A stretch of 64,000 nucleotides of DNA from Nostoc sp. 106C (GTDB taxonomy: Bacteria; Cyanobacteriota; Cyanobacteriia; Cyanobacteriales; Nostocaceae), in contig NZ_MTAW01000038.1 of NCBI RefSeq assembly GCF_002154725.1, positions 50,131-114,130 on the forward strand, written 5' to 3'. The number at the start of each line of letters is the position of its first letter. Position 1 is the first letter of the stretch. The notes below the pieces were generated by a model. The model did no database searches. It worked only from the letters and a program-made list of their open reading frames with translations, and had not been told where the DNA came from. The position numbers and the translations under genes were made by a program. This document shows, piece by piece, positions 8,425 through 16,089 of the stretch.

Positions 8425-8548
8425 GTAGGTTGGGGAGCCACTCACGTGGGCGGGTTTCCCGACTTGAGTGAAGTGGCGTTTGAACTGAGTGAAACCCAAC
8501 AATTAAAAGACTTTGGAATGTTGGGTTTCGTTCCTCAACCCAACCTAC
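8425..8548. repeat. nested inverted repeat element (GTAGGTTGGG type)
   Basis: A 124-bp element. Outer arms GTAGGTTGGG (8425-8434) and its exact complement (8539-8548) enclose a second perfect 11-bp pair, GAAACCCAACA (8491-8501) with 8519-8529. The nested arms and lack of coding capacity resemble small non-autonomous repeats common in Nostoc genomes. No target duplication was recognised. The remainder of 8275-8819 is AT-rich with nothing else seen. Confidence 0.65.
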
Positions 8549-8819
8549 TAGTGCGTCAGCCTTAAAACTTTGGGTTCAAAAAATCTATAAAATCCACAAT
8601 TAAACTATTTTTATGATTACTCAACCCAACAAATTCAGCTTGCAGTGCTACTACATCTACATCATATTTTTTGTGAAATGGTATAACACCGATAAATATA
8701 CAGCAGAATTCAGAAGTAAAATAGGCTTTTTACCTGTGTTTGAGGCTTAGAAATTGGACTTCATCAAGCTGAAATCCGCTGTAAGTATTTATCTGCATTT
8801 ATTACAGATTTTTTCTGAT

Positions 8820-10202
8820 TTATATTGCCCGTGAGAATTGTTTTTCTCTAGTTCTAATGCGACCATCAAAGATAACAGCAATATTTCTCACTAGCAATCT
8901 GCCAATGTCTGTAATTACAATGTGGTTTTGTGATAAGCTGACCAGTCCATCGGCTTCTAGAGGCTGTAACATCTCTAGTTCGTGTGAGAAGTACTCATCA
9001 AAACAGATGTGATATTTATCTGCAATGTCTTGCTTATGCAATTGAAAGTGAGACATGATGCTCATGATTGCATCTCGTCTGATAATGTCATCTTGAGTTA
9101 GTTTAATACCCTTACTCAGAGGCAAAGCACCCTTAGTAATTGCCTGATAATAATCCTTTAATTGCTTGTGGTTTTGAAAATAAGCATCTTCTAGCATACT
9201 GATAGATGTGGCACCAAAACCAAAAAGTTCTGTTTCAGCGTGGGTGGTGTAGCCTTGAAAATTGCGCTTCAGAGTGCCATTCCTTTGGGCGATCGCCAGT
9301 TCATCATTAGATTTAGCAAAATGATCCATACCAATGAAGATATACTCATTACTTGTCAGTTCTTCAATGGTCATTTTCAGAATTTCTAACTTTTCCTGCG
9401 GTAAGGGTAAGGCATCTTCAGGAATATTTTTTTGTGCAGCTTTAATCCACGGGATATAAGCAAAGTTAAAAACAACAATCCGGTCTGGATCTAATTCAAT
9501 TGTCTTTTTCACCGTTTCCCGAAAAGTTTGCCGGGTTTGATAAGGTAGACCATAAATTAGGTCTACATTCACACTTTCAAATTTGGCTTCTTTGATCCAA
9601 CTCATTACATCAAATAGCATTTCTTCTGGTTGGACACGATTCACTGCTACTTGAACTTGGCGATTAAAATCCTGAATGCCAAAACTAATGCGATTAAACC
9701 CAATCTTTCTTAAGAATAAAATGTAGTTCCTATCCACATAGCGGGGATTAATCTCAATTGAGATTTCTGCTTGTGGATCGATGGTGAAGTTTTGAGTAAT
9801 GTTTTTCCACAAGAATTCTACTTGATCGCGCTCTAAGTAGTTAGGGGTACCGCCACCCCAATGGATTTGGAGTACTTTGCGGTCTGAATCGATTAACGCT
9901 GCGGTCTGCTGAATATCTTTAACCAAGTTTTCTAAGTAAGGTTTGGCAATATTTTTGTTGTTGGAAATTACTGTATTGCAGCCGCAAAAGTAACAAGCAC
10001 TCTGACAAAAAGGAATATGGAAATACAAAGACAGAGGAGTTTTTCTTTGATTCGAGGCGGCGATCGCAGTTTGGAAATCACTTGTAGTAAATGCTTCGCT
10101 TAACTCAGTAGCAGGTGGGTAACTGGTGTATCTGGGTGCAGGAGCATCATACTTTTGGATCATCTCCAGATCAAACTTGACACCAGGTAAGAGAAAAACC
10201 AT
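8820..10202 (-). CDS. hemN: oxygen-independent coproporphyrinogen III oxidase
   Basis: 460-aa radical-SAM enzyme that decarboxylates coproporphyrinogen III to protoporphyrinogen IX without oxygen, in the haem/chlorophyll pathway. The radical-SAM cluster motif is seen as FCQSACYFCGC (CxxxCxxC, about residues 62-72), preceded by the substrate-binding APRYTSYPPA. Further markers are IHWGGGTPNYL (GGTP SAM site), ISIEINPRY and YGLPYQTRQTF. Length and C-terminal HemN domain are those of true HemN rather than the shorter HemW. I chose the ATG at 10202 over the adjacent TTG. It is divergent from acsF, with a mobile element in the shared upstream region; co-occurrence of hemN and a cyclase gene is typical of low-oxygen tetrapyrrole gene sets in cyanobacteria. 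Confidence 0.94.
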   Translation of the reverse strand: MVFLLPGVKFDLEMIQKYDAPAPRYTSYPPATELSEAFTTSDFQTAIAASNQRKTPLSLYFHIPFCQSACYFCGCNTVISNNKNIAKPYLENLVKDIQQTAALIDSDRKVLQIHWGGGTPNYLERDQVEFLWKNITQNFTIDPQAEISIEINPRYVDRNYILFLRKIGFNRISFGIQDFNRQVQVAVNRVQPEEMLFDVMSWIKEAKFESVNVDLIYGLPYQTRQTFRETVKKTIELDPDRIVVFNFAYIPWIKAAQKNIPEDALPLPQEKLEILKMTIEELTSNEYIFIGMDHFAKSNDELAIAQRNGTLKRNFQGYTTHAETELFGFGATSISMLEDAYFQNHKQLKDYYQAITKGALPLSKGIKLTQDDIIRRDAIMSIMSHFQLHKQDIADKYHICFDEYFSHELEMLQPLEADGLVSLSQNHIVITDIGRLLVRNIAVIFDGRIRTREKQFSRAI

Positions 10203-10506
10203 CAAAACCTCCGAATACCGCCTAGCGATTAGTTGTATGGCCAGCCACAGACTCAGAATGTCTGTTAATTCACAGTCAAAAGCAAAGTTAAAGAATTGTT
10301 ATTCTGGGGTTAGACAGGATTTGCATCACTCGATCCAGCAAATACCACTGCCGATGCCATCGCTGCCATTTTTATTTCTCCCAAAATTATTTAACTATTT
10401 ATATTTGTATAACTATAAAGCTATTAATATTTCTTTATTTTCGTCTGTGTGTGGAGGCACATTTTGGTTATGGGGCATGGGGCATTTGTCATTTCTTTGC
10501 GCCGCC

Positions 10507-10769
10507 CCTGTCCTCCTACGGTGTACACACAATTCTTAAAATCACACCTAAAGCTTGGTTTCGTCGTCTAGCTTTAGGCTGTTGGATCGTTCCGGAGGCC
10601 CGTCATTGCGAGGAGGAACGACGTTGGCGGAGCCTTCCCGTAGGGTAGCAATCGCAAAAACTACGGGATTATGCGATTACTTCGCTCCGCTCGTAATGAC
10701 AATTTAAAGGGTCTATAAGCCTTGAAACTCTTGCAGACAAAACTTGTGTGTACACCGTAGCCTGTCCTC
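10507..10769. mobile_element. MITE with 17-bp TIRs and 9-bp target duplication
   Basis: Terminal inverted repeats CTACGGTGTACACACAA (10516-10532) and its exact complement (10744-10760) bound a 245-bp element. The 9 bp CCTGTCCTC occurs immediately outside both ends (10507-10515 and 10761-10769), a perfect target-site duplication. There is no transposase frame inside. The interior holds another palindromic repeat (about 10599-10701) whose ends read GTCATTGCGAG and CTCGTAATGAC. The element sits between divergent hemN and acsF. A 9-bp duplication occurs with several transposase families, so the parent family is undetermined. Confidence 0.88.
10599..10701. repeat. GTCATTRCGAG-type palindromic repeat inside the MITE
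   Basis: GTCATTGCGAGGAGGAACGA at the left is a diverged complement of the segment CTTCGCTCCGCTCGTAATGA at the right. The right half is nearly the same as the core of the repeats at 23784-23875 and 37692-37782, so one repeat family is present at three sites in this window. Confidence 0.65.
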
Positions 10770-10891
10770 TCATTCTCCTTGTCTCTCTTGCCTCATCTCC
10801 CTAATCCCTAGTCCTTTGCAGAATTTAACTTTTTTGAACAATATTTTATGCTTATATAACTATTGGAAGATTAAATGATAAAAGGATTTTC

Positions 10892-11968
10892 ATGGTGAAG
10901 TCTCTTGAAACCCCAGAGCCTGAGATATTGAAGCCAGGTGTGAAAGCGCCTGTGCAGGAAACATTATTAACACCCCGGTTTTATACCACTGACTTCGAGG
11001 CGATGGAGAAGTTAGATATTTCAGCCAATGAGACTGAGCTACTGGCAATTGTCCAGGAGTTACGGGCTGATTATAACCGTCATCACTTTGTGCGCGATGA
11101 GGAATTCAAGCAGTGCTGGGATCGCATTGATGGCGAAACCCGCCGTTCGTTTATCGACTTTTTAGAACGCTCCTGCACTTCTGAGTTTTCTGGGTTTTTG
11201 TTGTTTAAAGAATTATCGCGCCGCCTTAAAGAAAAGAACCCGATTTTGGCAGAAGCTTTTCAGTTAATGGCAAGAGATGAAGCACGCCATGCGGGTTTTC
11301 TCAATAAATCAATGGCAGATTTTAATCTTTCCTTAGATTTAAGCTATCTCACCAAAAATCGTACTTATACCTTTTTCCCGCCAGAGTGGATTATTTACAC
11401 AGTCTACCTATCGGAGAAAATTGGTTACTGGCGCTATATCTTGATGTATCGCCATTTGCAGCAAAATCCTCAATACCAAATCTATCCTCTGTTTCGTAAA
11501 TTTGAGAGTTGGTGCCAGGATGAAAATCGACATGGAGATTTCTTTAAAGCACTGCTCAGGTCGCAACCGCAATTATGGGATAACTGGAAAGCGCGGTTGT
11601 GGGTACGTTTCTTCTTGCTGACGGTGTTTGTTACCCATACAATTACAGTATTTGAACGTGCCAGCTTTTATGAATCTATTGGCATTCATCCGCGCCAATA
11701 TAATAACAGAGTCATTCAAGAGACAAACAACACCGCCGCCAGAGCATTCCCTATCATCTTGAATACTAATCACCCTGAATTTTTCTGGCGGTTAGAGCAG
11801 TGTTACGAAAATAATCAGAAATTGGCAAAGATTAATCAAAGCGATCGCCCTAAGTTTCTCAAGTTCTGCCTGAAATTACCAGCTATCATCTCAATTATCT
11901 GGCATATGTTGCGGATTTACCTCGTCAAACCCATTAATGCCGAATTATCACGAGAAACAGTTCTTTGA
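10892..11968 (+). CDS. acsF: Mg-protoporphyrin IX monomethyl ester cyclase (oxidative)
   Basis: 358-aa diiron oxygenase that forms the isocyclic ring E of chlorophyll, converting Mg-protoporphyrin IX monomethyl ester to protochlorophyllide. Family markers run through the protein: LRADYNRHHF, two EX(2)H-type iron motifs in ARDEARHAGF and CQDENRHGDFF, TYTFFPPEWIIYTVYLSEKI, and SFYESIGIHPRQYNN. Length is normal for cyanobacterial AcsF/ChlA. Cyanobacteria often hold two isoforms, one favoured at low oxygen and grouped with hemN and haem oxygenase; divergence from hemN here suggests this is the low-oxygen type, an inference. AAAGGA lies 8 nt before the ATG. The MITE ends about 120 bp upstream, so the promoter is probably in the short AT-rich stretch between. 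Confidence 0.93.
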   Translation: MVKSLETPEPEILKPGVKAPVQETLLTPRFYTTDFEAMEKLDISANETELLAIVQELRADYNRHHFVRDEEFKQCWDRIDGETRRSFIDFLERSCTSEFSGFLLFKELSRRLKEKNPILAEAFQLMARDEARHAGFLNKSMADFNLSLDLSYLTKNRTYTFFPPEWIIYTVYLSEKIGYWRYILMYRHLQQNPQYQIYPLFRKFESWCQDENRHGDFFKALLRSQPQLWDNWKARLWVRFFLLTVFVTHTITVFERASFYESIGIHPRQYNNRVIQETNNTAARAFPIILNTNHPEFFWRLEQCYENNQKLAKINQSDRPKFLKFCLKLPAIISIIWHMLRIYLVKPINAELSRETVL

Positions 11969-12080
11969 AAAAGGAAAACGTAGACGCGTAGCGTCTTCCT
12001 ACAGGGTAATGCAAAGAACGCAAAGTAGATGAAGAGATACAGAGCTTTATTGCGTAAACCCCAAATAGCGAAAGAAAAAG

Positions 12081-12145
12081 AACCACAGATGAACACAGAT
12101 AAACACCGATAATTTATCTATGTTCATCGGTGTTTATCTGTGGTT
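12081..12145. repeat. 65-bp near-perfect palindrome (AACCACAGAT type)
   Basis: AACCACAGATGAACACAGAT and the following bases up to 12112 are complementary, with few mismatches, to the stretch ending CTGTGGTT at 12145. This is the longer relative of the hairpin at 3462-3507. It separates the convergent acsF and acyl-CoA dehydrogenase genes and is placed where a bidirectional transcript end would be expected. Just before it, around 11975-12005, is a short GACGC/GCGTC repeat remnant. Confidence 0.75.
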
Positions 12146-12168
12146 CTATATCCAAATTTAACAACTGC

Positions 12169-14607
12169 TTATCCAACAGTCTGAGCTACTACCTTGTCAG
12201 CAAAGCTTTGAGTACCTTGCATATACTCCTCCAAAGTGAACGAATCTACCTGAATCGCATCATTACGAGCAAACTCTGCCTCGCAAATTAGCTCAACATC
12301 TTTCTCGCTAATCACTCCCGCTTTGAGGGCTGCTGAAATTAACTCATCTGGTTTTAGCTGTGGTAGTTTCCCTGTATGGCTAGCATTTTTGATGGTTTTG
12401 AGTAATGGTTCAGCTTGGGATAACAACGTGAAAGCTTTTTCCAAACGTCCCAATGCTTCATCGCTACTGCTAGGAATATGAATACCTGCGGTGAGGCGAT
12501 CGCGTATTTGTCCAGGAGTTTGTAATCTATGGGCAACTGCGCTACCAAGTTTATCAGTAGGTAGGGAACCAATTGGATTGAGTCGCCACCACCAAGCAAA
12601 AAAGTTACCTAAAACTGGCACAGGCAAGTTTTCGAGAATCCCCTCAAAAGCTGACTGCATCTGAGCAAAAGCATATTGCATTGTCCAGTGAACAAAAGGT
12701 AGGTCTTCCGATTTTCGTCCTTCGGCTTCAAATCGTCGTAGGGTTGCAGTTGCTAAATACATCCAAGTGAGAATATCCGCAAACCTTCCTGTCAGTTTCT
12801 CCCGTCGCTTCAATGTTCCCCCAAAGGAGAACATAGCAATATCAGTCAGTAAGGCAAAGGTAGCAGATGCCCACTCTAGTTTGCGGTAATATTTAGCTGT
12901 CGCACCTGGGACTGGAGAAGCAGCCAAGTAACCACGAGTAAGATTAAGAATTACAGATCGGAAAGTATTACGCACCGTCAACCCTAGATGATGCCAGAAG
13001 GCTCGATCGAAAGCAGTCACATCTGATTGATTTAGGGCTGTAATTTCGTCATAAACATAAGGATGACAGCGAATCGCTCCTTGCCCAAAAATCATCAAGG
13101 TGCGGGTGAGAATGTTTGCACCTTCGACGGTAATTGAAATTGGAGTGGCTGTATAAATATTTGCCAATAAATTTCTGGGACCGCGACAAATTCCTGCACC
13201 GCCCATAATATCCATGCCGTCGTTGATGATTTTGCGGGAGATTTCTGTCAAACTGTATTTGGCGATCGCAGAAACTACCGCAGGCTGTTCTCCCTTATCT
13301 ACTGCACCGCAGGTATAAGTTCTAGCTGCTTCCATTAAGTATGTCAGACCACCAATCCTTGCCAGAGGTTCTTCTACACCTTCAAAGCGCCCAATCGATA
13401 AACCAAATTGTTGCCGTACCACAGCATGAGCACTGGTAACTCTGGCTACTAACTTGGCTACTCCGGTACAGCTAGCTGGGAAGCTAATTCCCCGACCTGC
13501 GGCTAGACTTTGCATCAGCATTTTCCAGCCATTACCAGCTTGTTCCACACCGCCGATAATTTGGTCTACAGAAATGACAACGTTATGTCCTTCAGTGGGG
13601 GAATTGTAGAAAGGCACACCCATTGGATCGTGGCGTCTACCCATGATGACGCCTGGTGTATCTGTAGGAATTAAAACGCAAGTAATGCCAACTTCTTGAC
13701 CTTTGCCTAAGTAATTCTCTGGATCGCGTAATTTGAAAGCTAGCCCTAAAAGAGTGGCGATCGCAGCTAAGGTAATATAGCGTTTCTTCCAATTCAACCG
13801 CAGATAAAGCTTGCCATCCTCGCCTCTAAATACTGTTCCTTCAGATTTGATACTGGCTGCATCTGACCCAGCAGTCGGTTCTGTCAGAGCAAAACAAGGA
13901 ATTTCTTCACCCTTGGCGAGGCGGGGTAGGTAATAATTTTTCTGTTCCTGTGTACCGTAGCGGAGTAATAATTTTGCGGGGCCTAATGAGTTCGTCACTC
14001 CCACAGTAGCGACGTGGGTAAAAGAACGAGATGCTAATTTAGTCATCACGTTGCTATAAGCGAAGTTAGAAAATCCCAAACCGCCATACTCTTGAGGAAT
14101 CATCATCCCTAAAAAGCGTTCTTGTTTGAGATAGTCCCAAACTTCTGGCGGTAAATCCTTGCGACGGTAAATTTCCCAATCACTCACCAGGCGACAAACT
14201 TGTTCTACTGGCCCATCGAGAAACGCTTGCAGTTCTGGTGTGACTAGAGGATATGGTTCTTGATTAATTCTTTGAAAGTTTGGTTTACCTGAGAAGAATT
14301 CGCCATCTACCCAAACATTGCCGGCTTCAATGGCTGCGCGTTCGGTATCAGAGATTTTTGGTAATAAATTAAAAGCTTTGATGGCTTTAATTAAGGGTGA
14401 TGTGAGGATATTTTGCCGCAGAATTGGGATATTTAAGATGAGGGCGATCGCGCTAAAAATTCCCCAAATCCAAATAGGCGCATGAACAGATACTAGTAAT
14501 GCGGCGAAATACAGCGACCAAACCCACAATGGAACGCCGATGTAACCGAGTAATAGTGATAAAAAAATTAGTGTGGGAATAACTATGGTTGGTTGGAGAA
14601 GGTTCAT
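12169..14607 (-). CDS. fadE: acyl-CoA dehydrogenase, large FadE type
   Basis: 812-aa flavoprotein of the size and layout of E. coli FadE (about 814 aa) rather than the usual 380-600 aa enzymes. It catalyses the first oxidation of beta-oxidation, acyl-CoA to trans-2-enoyl-CoA, reducing FAD. Residues 1-68 hold two or three hydrophobic segments, suggesting membrane attachment. The N-terminal dehydrogenase domain starts near 120 (GMMIPQEYGGLGFS), the flavin/substrate motif ALTEPTAGSDAAS is at 240-252, and DIMGGAGICRGPRN and AMFSFGGTLKRREKLTGRFA lie further on. The C-terminal third (from about 560) matches the DUF1974 region of FadE. It is the last gene of a minus-strand cluster with thiolase, hydratase/dehydrogenase and synthetase genes. 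Confidence 0.9.
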   Translation of the reverse strand: MNLLQPTIVIPTLIFLSLLLGYIGVPLWVWSLYFAALLVSVHAPIWIWGIFSAIALILNIPILRQNILTSPLIKAIKAFNLLPKISDTERAAIEAGNVWVDGEFFSGKPNFQRINQEPYPLVTPELQAFLDGPVEQVCRLVSDWEIYRRKDLPPEVWDYLKQERFLGMMIPQEYGGLGFSNFAYSNVMTKLASRSFTHVATVGVTNSLGPAKLLLRYGTQEQKNYYLPRLAKGEEIPCFALTEPTAGSDAASIKSEGTVFRGEDGKLYLRLNWKKRYITLAAIATLLGLAFKLRDPENYLGKGQEVGITCVLIPTDTPGVIMGRRHDPMGVPFYNSPTEGHNVVISVDQIIGGVEQAGNGWKMLMQSLAAGRGISFPASCTGVAKLVARVTSAHAVVRQQFGLSIGRFEGVEEPLARIGGLTYLMEAARTYTCGAVDKGEQPAVVSAIAKYSLTEISRKIINDGMDIMGGAGICRGPRNLLANIYTATPISITVEGANILTRTLMIFGQGAIRCHPYVYDEITALNQSDVTAFDRAFWHHLGLTVRNTFRSVILNLTRGYLAASPVPGATAKYYRKLEWASATFALLTDIAMFSFGGTLKRREKLTGRFADILTWMYLATATLRRFEAEGRKSEDLPFVHWTMQYAFAQMQSAFEGILENLPVPVLGNFFAWWWRLNPIGSLPTDKLGSAVAHRLQTPGQIRDRLTAGIHIPSSSDEALGRLEKAFTLLSQAEPLLKTIKNASHTGKLPQLKPDELISAALKAGVISEKDVELICEAEFARNDAIQVDSFTLEEYMQGTQSFADKVVAQTVG

Positions 14608-14737
14608 TAGTGTTACCCCAAATTAGATAAGTCTCACGCAAAGGCGCAGAGGCGCAAAGAAGAACGCAAGAGTTTTGAAGGCAAAGTTTGAAAGATCGCT
14701 ATTCATTCCTTCTGCCCTCTGCCTCCTGCCCTCTGCC

Positions 14738-15919
14738 CTAAAGCATCAAATTCTCAAACACAGCCGCTGCACCCATTCCACCGCCTACACACATCGTCAC
14801 CAAACCATAACGGACACTACGCCGTTTCATTTCGTGGAAGAGGGTAGCTGTGAGTTTCGCACCTGTACAACCGAGAGGATGGCCAAGGGCGATCGCACCA
14901 CCGTTAACATTGACAATTTCTTCGTTGAGTCCGAGTTTACGAATGACAGCCAAGCTTTGAGCTGCAAAGGCTTCGTTGAGTTCGATTAACCCAATATCGT
15001 TTAAGGTCAAACCAACTTGTTTTAAGACTTTTGGTATTGCTTCCACCGGGCCAATACCCATGACTTCCGGGGCGACACCTGCAACCGCATAGCCTAACAT
15101 CTTACCTAGAGGACGGACATCAAGCATATGCATCATGCGATCGCTCATCACCACTGTTGCAGCTGCACCGTCTGACATTTGGGATGAGTTACCTGCTGTG
15201 ACACCACCACCCATCCGAAATACAGGCTGTAATTTCATCAACGCTTCCATACTGGTATCAGCACGTGGGCCTTCATCCGCCGTCATGACCTTTTCTATCG
15301 GTCGCGGAGTGCCATCAACATAAAGGACTTCTTGCACTGTTAGTGGTACAGTTTCTTCTGTAAACCGACCTTGCCGAATAGCAGTTAAAGCTTTTTGATG
15401 AGAACGTAGCGCAAAAGCATCCTGTTCTTGACGAGAGATTTCGTATTGCTGCATGACGTTTTCGGCTGTCATGCCCATCGTGCAATAAGCTTTGGGCGTA
15501 TCTATCATCATGCCTGGATTGGGAGCCAAATAATGTCCGCCCATCGGAATCAAACTCATAGATTCCGCACCACCCGCAACAATTACTTCCGCGTGTCCTG
15601 CCATAATTGCTTGGGTTGCCATTGCGATCGTTTGCAGCCCGGAAGCGCAGAAGCGGTTCACAGTTTGACCTGCGACAGAATCAGGTAAACCTGCACGCTG
15701 GGCAATTAACCGCCCAATATTAAATCCCTGTTCTGCTTCTGGAAAAGCACAACCCATAATTACATCATCAATGTAAACAGGTTCTAAATCTTTGACTTTC
15801 TCAATTGCTGCTTTAACTACAACTGCACCCATATCATCAGGACGCATATTATGTAGCGTACCTCGTGGTGCTTTTCCTACAGGTGTGCGAACGCTACTCA
15901 CTATATAGGCTTCTTTCAT
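14738..15919 (-). CDS. fadA: thiolase (acetyl-CoA acyltransferase)
   Basis: 393-aa thiolase, which cleaves 3-ketoacyl-CoA to acetyl-CoA and a shortened acyl-CoA in beta-oxidation. The acylated Cys is in NRFCASGLQ (Cys91), the catalytic His in [16 protein letters not shown], and the second Cys in [11 protein letters not shown] near the C-terminus. I start at the ATG 15919 ([15 protein letters not shown]), which gives the standard thiolase N-terminus; the frame is open upstream to 16060 but that extension falls in a palindromic spacer and is not thiolase-like. The gene lies between hydratase/dehydrogenase and acyl-CoA dehydrogenase, so a degradative ketoacyl thiolase fits better than a PHB-type acetoacetyl-CoA thiolase, though the family alone does not exclude that. 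Confidence 0.9.
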   Translation of the reverse strand: MKEAYIVSSVRTPVGKAPRGTLHNMRPDDMGAVVVKAAIEKVKDLEPVYIDDVIMGCAFPEAEQGFNIGRLIAQRAGLPDSVAGQTVNRFCASGLQTIAMATQAIMAGHAEVIVAGGAESMSLIPMGGHYLAPNPGMMIDTPKAYCTMGMTAENVMQQYEISRQEQDAFALRSHQKALTAIRQGRFTEETVPLTVQEVLYVDGTPRPIEKVMTADEGPRADTSMEALMKLQPVFRMGGGVTAGNSSQMSDGAAATVVMSDRMMHMLDVRPLGKMLGYAVAGVAPEVMGIGPVEAIPKVLKQVGLTLNDIGLIELNEAFAAQSLAVIRKLGLNEEIVNVNGGAIALGHPLGCTGAKLTATLFHEMKRRSVRYGLVTMCVGGGMGAAAVFENLML

Positions 15920-15997
15920 AAATAACTCCCACCTATTGATAAATAAAGCAAAAGAGAGATTTAACAAATTACTTCTTTCTTTTCTTTCTTCGTGTTC

Positions 15998-16052
15998 TTT
16001 GCGCCTTCGTGGTTCGTTAACAAGATTCAGAACGAACCGCGAAGAACGCAAA
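15998..16052. repeat. imperfect hairpin in the hydratase-thiolase spacer
   Basis: TTTGCG, TTCG and GGTTCGTT on the left pair with AACGAACC, CGAA and CGCAAA on the right, with small internal mismatches. Similar CGCAAAG/GCGCAGAGG motifs recur near 14635-14665. It may alter relative expression of the two genes it separates. Confidence 0.6.
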
Positions 16053-16089
16053 GGGCACAAAGGTAAGAGGGATTAAAAGGGTTTGTGCG

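Noticed and set aside
10451..10648. 65-aa plus-strand frame near hemN
   Set aside because: It runs through the MITE and dispersed repeat; composition is that of repeat DNA.
15919..16060. Longer start for the thiolase
   Set aside because: The extension is encoded by the palindromic spacer and is not thiolase-like; ATG 15919 gives the family N-terminus.
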